A stretch of 64,000 nucleotides of DNA from Doris montereyensis (Eukaryota > Mollusca > Gastropoda > Nudibranchia > Dorididae), in NCBI GenBank assembly GCA_037039925.1, contig JAXRKP010000379.1, forward strand, positions 1-64,000, written 5' to 3'. A model generated the notes under the pieces. It worked only from the letters and a program-made list of their open reading frames with translations, did not search any database and was not told the DNA's origin. A program made the position numbers and the translations under genes. Position 1 is the first letter of the stretch, and each line of letters begins with the position of its first letter. Of the stretch, positions 26,101 through 38,100 are shown piece after piece.

Positions 26101-29100
26101 CATTAGCCCGATATTCTTCCTTTTCAGAAATATAGTCAGCTTGACCGTATGATAGTTTAAGTATAAAGGACGAATATCACAATATTCGTCTTTTTGATAA
26201 AACTTTCTGATATTCGTCTTTTTATCATGAGAAAAATGATTTCTAAAACTACAACTCTGATGATGAAAGGACGAGTGGCCTATATATTGATATAGAATTG
26301 ACATAAACACTTAAGACATGGATATAAAGATGCAGAATTTTCTTCCCTTTAAAATGATACCAAAAACTCAAAATGTTTTGAAAAAATTGCATATTCATCC
26401 TTTTATCAGAAGGTAGCAGTAATGTTGTATTATGTGGTCCTGATTTATATCTTATAAGTAATTATAAAACTGTGCCAGTGTTTGACCCCCTGATGTTTTA
26501 TAGATGACATTACCAGGCAGAGATGGCAGCTGACTCGTCTGATACGAGGTGTTTTTCAAGCGGTACGTAGGGTACTGAACTTGTGGGATAGAAAGGGTTG
26601 GACACACCCAGAATTTCATAGGCAATGGCTCGACGGCCCAGAGGTCAGACTTTTCAAAGTTGAGGAATTTGCCAGGCCCGGGAACAGCAGTGCCTATCTG
26701 TAGAAAAAGACGATAAATATGGGGCAGTGAGATTACCGCCATGCACGGATCCTTTGATTTGTTTGTTTGTTTATTTCATTGAAATTTACCCTGTCCATCT
26801 CAGGGTGGATAAAGACAAAGAAAACAGCAAGATGAAAGATAGGTGCATTTCTTTATTTGTTTTTTTTTTATATTTGATTTGATTTGCCTACATCCACAAC
26901 TAAGGTGATCTCTGGGTTTTTTTGGTAGGATTTTTAATTTCGCCAGACTGCCCTGTAAACAGCCAAGGGAACTTTAACGTGCACAGAGTGTTGTGATCTG
27001 CACACAGGACCTCCTTTTTATTGTCCGTCTCCGATGAGACTAGGTGTCAATCCATCTACCTGGACCAGAGGGGATATATTTTGCAAAAAAAAAATTAAAC
27101 TTGAGAACATTTTTCCTTCATTGGCTAAACCCCCTACATTTGGGTTGAGAGGCCAACACCTTGCCTCTGGACTACTAAGGCCCCCCCTAAAAGATAGGTG
27201 AAAGCATGAAAGGAAAGAAGAAGGAGCGACCAGCAGCATCCATCAAACAAACATGGACCCTCTGAGCCTGAAGGGTTACGGAATACAAAATGATGAAGAA
27301 ATTTTCAATGGCCAAAAAATTTAAGGTGTGATGATTTTTCTTAGTTCCAGGACTCCCCACCTTGATTTGTTTCCTTTCGTGGAATTCCCCCCCCCATCCA
27401 CCACAAACAGTGATCTCAGGGTGATTAAGAGAAAAGCAAGATGTATAAAAGAGTGAAAGGAAAGAAGTAGGACCTAGCTACAAGCAGTATGCATCAACCA
27501 TGCAAGCCAACCACCTTGAATTGTTAAAAGTTCATAAGTCACTGTCAACATTTGACACTAAGGGCACGTCTCAAACTAATTTTATTCATAATAAAAACTT
27601 TATTAAGTAGCTACATTCAAAGGTAAACACAAAATTTCTCTCCGGAATTAAAAACCTGGAGTCCCCCAGTTTTCGCCGGAATTAACTTTTTGAAACGGTG
27701 TAAAATTTCTACCCGAATGCCTAAAACTGACCATAAATATATTGAAATCAGCAACAAGTCAACATATTTGGTATCACATTAAAGGGAAATAAATTTCTTA
27801 TCACTTTAAACAGTGATTGGGGTGATTTGTATGCTTATAGGGGTGAAGATAGGAGAAAAGGGGTGAACGGATAAAAAATTGAAACAAACAATTCCTTTAC
27901 TTTCAGCTTTATTTTCATCAGATCTCTTCAAAATGTTGATTGATGTAATCCAAATGGTTATCATAATGGAGTAAATTCAATTAGCTTTCAATTGATGTAT
28001 AACATGAGGGCATTTGCTTGAAAAATCTGTCCTGTATGAATATTTTAAAATTTCAATGTGCACGTAGAAATAGAACTTTTTCGGGATTCACGCCAACATT
28101 GCGGTTTGGTTGAAACGTAAAAGTAAAACAAGTGTTTCTCCCACTCAAAATTTGAAGTGATCCAGGTTTTTCGATTCTGATACTAGATTTAGATCTATCT
28201 GTTCCTGCAGTTATAGGATTTGGTCTAGATCTCTTTATTATAGTCATAAAACCCAATGAGGTAGAGGGATGTCTGGATTTACATCTAGATCTATCTAGAT
28301 CTGGTTCAACACTATGGCTAGATCAGTGGATTCATCACTTCTTGTTGATTGATTTAGATTATTATCTCCTGACACAAATCACTGACATCACTATCAACCT
28401 CCCTGACATCTGTTATTTCATCCACAAGGGCAGCAAAGCCTGTGTTACATCAAACAGATGAGGTTGCATTGACGGTCTCTCAGCCATCTCTCTTGTTTAA
28501 TTTTCGTGAAATTCCAATGCTGACAGTTGGAAACGATTTGGCAAAGTAAAAACAAAAGTAGACCGGAACAGAAGAGTCTAAAATGTAGCACAAAGCTATC
28601 TCCTAACAAAATGAGGTCCTGGGTATCAATAACCAGCTCTTAAACTGTGCGCGGAGGTCAGAAATTGAATCAACGACTAGCTCGTTCTTCCCGTAGAATT
28701 GGGAAATCGGATCAACGACTGAGTCGTCACTCCGGGCGGAAAGAGTTCAGACTAATTTCTCACACAGCAGTTCAAAGATCTGTCATTGGTGCTAGTGCAC
28801 TTTGTTTGTTTCATTGAAACATTGCTCAGTACACCACATGCGGTGATCTCAGGGTGATTTAAGAGAAAACGATAAGATGAATGACAAGAGTAAGAGAAAG
28901 CCTGAAGGAGAGTAGGGACCTACCAGCAGCCCCTGCCAGCTGCCCATGTGCTGATGCACATACATGGAAATATAATGTAGTGAAAATTGGTGCAGCCACA
29001 GACATACAGATATTAGTGTATATTAAACACCTAGTTGCTAACTAAGAATATACTCATGTAGATGCATTGTGTTATTTACAACATGCCATACATAAACAAA

Positions 29101-32100
29101 CAATGATATATATATATACATGCATACACACATACGTACATAGATACAGACGGATATACATACATTACATACATACAGACAGACAGTCAGAGAGACATAC
29201 ATACATATATACATACATACATACATACATACATACATACATACATACATACATACATACGTACATACATACATACATGCAAAAAATACATACATGCATA
29301 CATATATCATACATACATACATATATACATACATACATACAAAAGTAGATAAATAGAATAGAGATAGGTAGATAGATAGAAAGATAAGTAAATAGACAGA
29401 CAGTTGAATAGATATGGTAGAGAGATAGATGAGAAAGTATATTCATTTCGTTTTTGACCACAGATTTTGTTACACAATGTCAAGGTCACAAGGTAAAAAC
29501 AAACCTCTGGTGCCTTCAACCAGTCGTTTCCACCTTGGAAAAAGATCGAATGATGGGAACAAAATTCATTTTCTTGTCCTGTTCGGCCAAACAACATCCA
29601 AAATCACAAATCTCCAGTCTTGGCCAGGCTGCAAGAAAGAGAGAGAGAAAAAAAAAATGGTTACGAAGAAAAACCTCTCCAAGTTTAGATTCTCTCCTTC
29701 TGTATTCACTCCAAAACCTACGCTACGGTCACATCCTGAAGTGATTTGTATAGCTTTTGAGTTTGCATTTTTGCTCTTAGTATATATGAGTAACCATCAA
29801 AATATAGTCATCCTATATCATTGAACAGTTTGTAGCGTCCTTGGTTGCCATGGAAACGGCCGCCATTTTTTATTTTGTCCCAATTTTCAAAATCTATCTC
29901 CTCACTTAGTTATGAATCGTTAAAATGATGTACTAGAATAGTTAAGAAAATCACCTTTTTCCCAACTCAACCCAAATGCAAATGGGTACAAGCACTAGCT
30001 TGGGAATAAAAACTTAGCCGCAATTCTTCATTCCTGATTATTTCTAGCCAGCTGACTCCAAAGGGTGTTTCATAGGCATTTCTTAATGAATGTCTGTTTG
30101 TCAGTTTTTACTTCCTTTGTATTTTTCCATGACTTAGCTCTATATAATATTATAAAAGAGCAGGGGTCACTGACGTCCTCAGGCACTCAACTCAGACAAA
30201 AATGTAAATGGGCTGGCTATATAGCATGATTTGAATATAAAAAACGACCCAAAAAGAAATTTGACCAGCACCAAAACAGAAAATATGGGTAGTAAATTAA
30301 ACAATCAAAGAAATGGCCACAGAAATCCAGGATGACCAGCACCAAATGGCATGAGAAAATACATGGGCACAACAACGTGGCAGAATGAAGGCAAACAGAA
30401 CTCACTGTGGAAGACATATACAGTGGATGGATGACGTCTTATCATCATCGTCATTATAAACGACATAAAAGCAAACAAAGAAGAACACACACACAATCAA
30501 AACATCCTTCCCCCATACCTGTGGAGCCTGCCTCATCCACCAGCAGGTTATTTGACTTGAGGTCTCTGTGGGCCACTCCATGCTTCCTTAGGTGAGCCAC
30601 ACCCTCCAACAGTTGGGCCAACAAGAAACACCTGGTTGCCATGGAGATGTCGGGGTTACCAGCCAGGTAGCTTCGCAAATTGTTGCTTCTCCTGGCCACA
30701 AGAAATACATATATATTATATCAGGGATGTAAGTGCTATATAAATAAATTTGGAAAAATCTTTAACTCGGAAATTTGAAACAAGACTTGTTGGTAGGCCT
30801 AGATCTGTGCAGGTTTTTTCTTCGCATGGTCTTTTGTCGCCTCCTGCACCACATTTATGCTTCCAAAAACACCAGCACCATGCAAAGCCATCTGTGTCCA
30901 CTTTCCTGACAAAACTATAAGTAGACACAAGAATTCATCATTTTTTTCTTCGTTTGATAGCCATTGCAAATGAGATATGTATAGAACAAGAAAATTGTTA
31001 GTGATGGCCCTTTATGTATGAACTATGCCGAAAATGGGACAAATCAGATCATACTAGTGGATAGAGCAGTTCATTCCCGTCATAATGATATTGAAGCTCA
31101 GTATTGATTCTTTGAATTTATAGGAATTTTTTAGAAATGACAGATCCTTCAACACAGCTATTATACAATAAAGCCAGAAATATTATCTAAAAACAGAGGG
31201 TTGGTACTCATTTTGATCGTCACATAAAACGCTATCTAAAACAAAATTATTTGAGGATCTATTATGAATATTGCCTTAGTTCGGCCGAAAGATACCATTC
31301 CGCGACCTCTAATCAAAAGGCACCATCTCATAACAAGTAAAAAGGTGCTGGTGCATTTGAAACAGTGTCAATGACAAGTAGTTGAGAGCCTCTCAAGGTT
31401 TTATGATGTTTCAAAGTATTATCCTAGTCTTTTCTTAGGTTTATGAGAGAAAAATGTATTCAAAATGACAGACACATGTGCAGTCATGGTAGTGAGTGAG
31501 TTAACATACACAGAATCTTGTGATATGCACATGCGACGTCCATTTTTATTGTTTGACTCAGAAAAACATTTTCCAACCTTCGGGTATGAACCCACAGCCT
31601 TTTGGTTGAGAAGCCGACACCTTGCTCCTGGACCATTGTTTTATTTAGTATCAGTTGGTATCACAGACACTCCATGTGCGACCCACTAGTTGCTTAGCAA
31701 ACTTCAATACGGTGAATAAGCTCAGTCCAGGCTCTCTCCAGCATATTTGGCATGATTGAAAGTACTGCTTCAGCAATGTGTCCCTGCAAATCATCGAAGG
31801 TTAGGGATAATGGAGGTACATAAACTCTGTCGCTGATGTACCTCCACAGAAAAAAGTCAGTCAGGTCTGGTCATCTTGGGGGCTACTTGCAAAAGACCTT
31901 GTCTTGTTGTCCAGCACTGCCAATCCACATGTTTGGCAAATTATCATTGAGAAATCTGTGGACATCAAGATGCCTGTGCCGTGGTACACCATCTTGCTGA
32001 AAAATGTAGCTAGTTGTGAAACAAAGCTCTTGGATAGCATTTCCAGGTAATCTTGACCGGTTACAGTTTGCCCACCAAAGAAGAAAGGACCATGCACAGC

Positions 32101-35100
32101 CCGCTCTGATACTACACAGAAGACATACAACTTCCAGGTTGGCACATATGGATTCACACTCCTCCGTAGCCGCATACAATTTTATTGGTGTGGGTCGGAA
32201 TTTTAAGATTTGACATGTCTGATGTAACCATATTTGCAAATCCATTCCAATAAGTTTTAATATTATAAATATTTCAAATTGGGGCTATTCTTATAATCTC
32301 TCTGTATTATATTAGTCTCTATCCACTACAAGTGCAGCCTCACCAACTTCACATCCTTAAATCTGTCGGCAGGCCACTTCATTCACTGACCTAAAAGGAA
32401 CTAAAATCAAACAGATCGTTCAAGTACAGATGTGTGGTAAACTTTGAGACTCACTTTTTCATTACCAAATACATTGTCTTGCTTCTACCAAAACATTGAC
32501 TGGGGTCGTGACTGTGAGGTAGGGCTGCTGGGAATTTTCTCAGGCCTTCTTCGGTAACCAGAAAGTCGTCGACAAACATGCCAGGCATTTCAATAATGTT
32601 TGGATGGGGAGGAAGGCGATTGATTGACGGCTGTGGCCTGGTAATGAGGAAAAAACAAAAAAGATAACTTATCAGTGGATGAAGGCAGCTCCTTGTCTCG
32701 TGGAAAGAGGGAGGGAAAGGGGGGAAGTAGGCGGGGCAGGATAGAGCATTGTTCAAGTTAGGAAAATTACTGTGTCAAATCTTCCATTTTATAATGATAT
32801 GACCATGCTAGATTACTCCTTTGGCAATACATTCTAAAGTTTCTTATTCCACTATTTTCGCAATATTTATTTATGACGAAAATAAGCAATCTTCGCAGAT
32901 AACAGATTATAATATCAATAGTTAAATTATTTAAATTAATAACAGGCGGATCTTTTAAATGGTCACACTTTTTGTATGGGAAGAGCAAGGAACAGAACCC
33001 ACTGCGAAGGATAGGCCTGGGTTGAAATGATACCCTGGCAGAGCCCCGCCATGTCTTCCTGTCGTCACACAGTCTAAAAACTTGGCTAATCACTGATCAC
33101 AGCCAGGAGGAATCAAGCAGGCATTTATTTGATAGTGGTATTGGTGGCAGCTCTTTCTACTTTCAGTATGGGATTAGATTGAATGTGATGTAGTCGAAGA
33201 TTGGCGTGTTGAAGGTATCGACAGATGCTACGAGCTATCGAGCAGACTTTCTAAATCGATACTATCGATAGGTGGCAGTTAGTTTCGCTTTTTAAACTGG
33301 GATCATAAGGAATTAATGTAGTCCGAGATTATTGTGTTGAAGGCATTGACATATGAAATTGCTCAATGCTACGCACATTTTTGTTGTCATTCGAGGCTGC
33401 TGGCTTGGCAGGGAGACGCTGTGTGCGAAGAAGTAGCGCATCAACCGACAACACACGATCGACTTCACTCTATCTCAAAGAAATTGTCGATAACAGGAAA
33501 ACAATTCTAAACATGTTTTCTATGATAAATTCAACAATAAATTGTCAACACTCAAAATTTACATATCATCATCGCAGTCCTCTGTTTCAGTCTCAGTTTT
33601 GATGGAAGACTGCAAAGGCACCATTTCCGTCCCAACCCGTTCATGATGCTGGTTGCATTTGACTCCGCCCCATAGTTGAAGACGGCCTTCACGGCAGGTC
33701 GTAGTTCTCTGGATGTCCTTCTGCCTGCTGAACCTGAAAAATTTGAGTGGTTTCTTTTTTGTCTCGTTTAAAACATATAGAAGCACTAAATTAAAGTCGT
33801 GAATGGGAGGAGAAAGAAAGGGTAACTTTGATAAAAAATATAGTCCTGTTAAATAAAACCAACATATTGAGTAAAGAAAGACTCTTAAATATTTAAGTAT
33901 CAATATTCTCGGGGGCGTTTTTCTTTACAGTAAACACAACAACAACAAATGTAATATCATGCAAACTGCAAAGTTTCAAACAATGAGTGATAAGATGGTG
34001 GTGACATGTTAAGTAAGTAAAGTTCCTTCAAAGCCCTTAATAGCCCATAGAGCTGGAGCATATCCCAGTTTCTATAGCAAAAAGCAGAACAGTTGATAAT
34101 AACCACTTCCTGGCTACAACGCACCTCTGTCGCGGGGGTATTATTCCAAACCTGTTGCTGTTACCCGTTTTCACCTGAATCCAGTGGAGAAATGCGTGTT
34201 AAGTGTATTTCCCAAGGAACACAATGTCGGACCTTGCATTGTTAGTATTTGAACCCATTACCTAATCCACGCCACTGACATGCTAAGATTGGAGAACAAA
34301 TCTACTGATAAAACAACAGATTATCAGTTCATGATTTATTTTTCATCACAACTCATAAAACCTTAAATTGTTCTACATCAAGCTGGCTGAAGATTGTGGA
34401 TGACATGGTAAAGAGGCAAACACACAACTTTGTGACGAAAGTTCTATGGTATGAGGTCTTTTTGTATTATTAGTAGTCTAAAAACCATTAAAAATTAAGA
34501 CAAGTAGAAAGAGAGGTGCTGACAAAAATTTATGTACAGAAACTCCTGTCTCAAGAAAAAGAATATTTATGAATACATCAACATGTTCCTTATAATCTTA
34601 AAAAAAAGAAAATTTTGTTTCAATGCTAGAACTGCTTAACACTTTTTATACCAATTTTGACGATCGTCTATTTTCAGCTAGGTTTACTTCATATATCCAT
34701 AATGGGAGTATATAAGGGTCCACAACAGCGAGTAATTTTAAGCATAGAGGTGGGAAAACCTACTGGTATAGAAAGTGTTAAAATAAGAATTTAACGCACA
34801 GAAAGTAACCATGGAGACGAAGAACGATATTATAGTATTCCAAGGAGAATGACATACAATACAATTGTATTCTAAACATGGAGAACGTCACTTGATACAA
34901 AAACATGCCATGTAAAGAGGACACTCTTTTCTTCCCACCCTATCGGCATGTCTAAACATTATAACATAACTTCCTATCAACTGTATTTAAAACTTAATAT
35001 GACATATATATATAACCAAATTTTCTGTTACCTGAATCAACCTTGACTTTGGCCTCATATACAACACCTTCACATCCTTTTGCCAGGAACTTGTCCTTGT

Positions 35101-38100
35101 TGATATGAAGGTCGTTTAGGCAGTGAGGAGTTTTTTCAAGTGATTCCGGAACCCAACTGTATCCATCAAAGGATTCCTAAGTAAAGCAGAAATGAATCTT
35201 TTGAAACATGTGCTAAATGAGAAAGAACAAAACTTATATTAAATATTATATATATTATAATATATATTATTTATTTTTACTTTCACATAAAAAGCATCAA
35301 ATATATTTGTTTATGGAAAGTTGACGGCCAATCATTGCTAAAAAAAAAGAAGTACAGTGGATGCTGCATAAGTCGACGTTGCATATTATAAATCAATTTT
35401 ATCTAAGTCGATGTTTTTTTACTGTCCCACCCCCCACACATATTTTAGTTTTAAAAAAACTGTTTTAAGTCGACAACGACTTAGGTAGCATGCCTTTCAA
35501 GTCAATCTTTATTCACGGTTCGCAAACGGTAAAATGATTCAAAATATGATTGCATAAGTCGATGTTCAAATTTCATTGGCAACCATGGCTAAAGAACATG
35601 ATCAATGTAGATCTACGTATAAATCAATGATTATTAAATGCTCCTGCACTTGCCCTCACTCATCACAAGATTCAATTAGTCAAATAGTGCAAGTTAATCA
35701 AATCCGGTCAGGTGTTGGCATATGTTTGGCCATATGGCCTGTTGTCTGTCTCTCCTGTCTCCTTAGTCAATCCTACCCAGTTGCAACTGTACCGGTCAGT
35801 GGGAAAACAGGCAGGTGAGGGGAGGATGGTAACGGCCACCAATAACTATAATTATAAAATATCCTGTTGGTCTACATAGTACTGTCAGCATTGAGATGCG
35901 ACTATTGCAAATGAAGATAGAGGGGGGGGGGAGAAAGAGAGATGGGTGAGAATATTATGCCTCCTTCTTTGTTCAATCGTTCAATACAGTATGTAATACA
36001 TTGTGCGATGTTCATGTAGTTCAACCTGCACTTTGCAGACAAGTGGCAGGTGTATATAAAGAAACACTCCTCAGTTGTACTGAAGAGGTCTGTGGTAGGA
36101 AACAAATTAAAGGCATGGTGGAATGAGAATGTCAAGACTAAGATCAAAGAAAAGGAGGATGCCTGGAAGAAATACTTGCAAACAAAGAGACCAGAGGATA
36201 GGATAGATTACGGGAATAAAAGAACTATCAACAAAGAGGAAAGAGGAAGTTAAGAAAGCAAAACAGGAACAATGGGAAGAGCTTGGACAAAGACTTCAAG
36301 AAAGCTATCAAGGAAATCAAAAGCTGTTCTGGGGGGCAATGAGAAAGACCAAAGCATGCCCAATACGACAAATTAAGAATGTCAAAAGAGAAATAATGAA
36401 AGAAGACAGCGAAAGCATGGAAACATGGAGAAAGCATTTTCAACGATTACATAATCCCTCCAGAACATATGAAACTAGGAGTAACGATCAATTACAAGTA
36501 AACCAGAGGAGACAGCGGAAGATGTAGATATATCAATGGAAGAAATCCAAACAGCTATTAGAAAAGTGAAATTAGAAAAATCCCAGGAGTAGATCAAGTT
36601 TATCCAGAAATGATTAAAAACCAAGGGAGAGAGGCAGACAAACTACTACACATGCAATATGCCAACAAGCATGGAAGTCCAAACAGGTGCCAGACGACTG
36701 GAAAATAGGAACGGTAGTACCAATACATAAGAAAGGATCAACTGTGGAATGCTCAAACTATAGAGGGATACCACTACTTAGCGTAGCAGGAAAAGTGTAT
36801 GCCAGGATACTGGAAATGAGACTAAGGAAAAGAGTAGAGGATCAGATTGAAGAGCATCAGAATGGATTTAGACCAGGAAGAAGTGTAAAAGACCACATTA
36901 TATTTACAATTAGAAAAATAATATAGAAAAATTCCTTGAGAGAAGCAATGACTTGCACCTGTGTTTTATTGACTTAGAAAAGGCATTTGACACTGTGAGG
37001 GGACGAACTATGGCATTCCTTAAAAGAACACAATGCATAGCAAAATTTAATAGAAGCCATTAAAAATGTTTTACAATAAACCAACATGTGCAGTGAGAGT
37101 AGCTGGAATTGTATCAGAAGAATTTGATGTAGATATAGGAGTAAGACAGGATTGTATCCTAAGTCCTCTTTTGTTTATCATATCAGATCTTATTTTCAGC
37201 CGGGGTGAAAATAATGTGAAAATAATGAGTTATTATTCTCAGCCCGGCTGAAAATAATCACTCCGTTCTTTAATTATGTATCAAAATGATGGTCATTACT
37301 CAGTAACCTGAACCGAAAGTGCCAGTAGTGAGTGAGTTGACATGCATTTTCCCTACTCGACCCAGGTGAAGTAGGTACCAACAACATGTTTGGGAGTAAA
37401 AATCTGTGACAGAATAGCTAGCATTCTGACCAGCAGATGTCTATTATCACCTCTTCCACTTCACACGGTAGAAACCGGGATACGTTCTGGCTCTATGGGC
37501 TGTAAGGGTATTGACATTGTCTGTCTAGTGCTAGTCCAAAAAAACGCTTGATCCGAAAAAAAATCTCTCGTCCCGTGAATTTTGGAAAACTGCTTTCGAG
37601 TCTGTTGCATTACTACTACGATAGATTGGAAGTAGCAGTAGATATAGAATCTAGATCTAATCAGACTTACATCATTGAATTGATGAATGAAAGAATTAAT
37701 GTGTGTGGATGAAACAGGACATTTTATTTAGCAACTAAGTCACAAGTCTCTAATTTGTATGATGAGTAAAATTTCCCTCTTTATGATTTTAGTTATTTGC
37801 AGCTGATAGTATCTGTCAAAAGAAACCTCTGATTACAGTGATTTTATGTCAACAACTATAATTATTTCATCATCTGCTTCTCAGGATGATAAATCTCAAA
37901 GTAAAAGTAAGTGTTCCCAACCTTGATCCCTGTAATGATACTTTGATTACCGCTCTCCATCAACGTTTCAACGTCAATGTTAAGAGTGATTCCAACCAAA
38001 GAAAAAAGAGGTATGCATCTTGCTCCTCGAGAGGTCATTAGAAACCTTCGGGTGAGATCTCTGGACCATAATTTTGCTATTGATGAAGATGCCAAAGATC

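Noticed and set aside
29038..29461. Tyr/Met/Cys/Ile-rich frames on both strands
   Set aside because: Translations of a CATA/GATA microsatellite.
30719..30928. Minus-strand frame just upstream of the PINK1 HRD exon
   Set aside because: The exon acceptor is at 30692-30693 and phase matching with exon 32637-32455 leaves no room for extra coding sequence.
35902..36147. Minus-strand frame with FSFHHAFN
   Set aside because: Antisense of the RT relic beginning near 36040.
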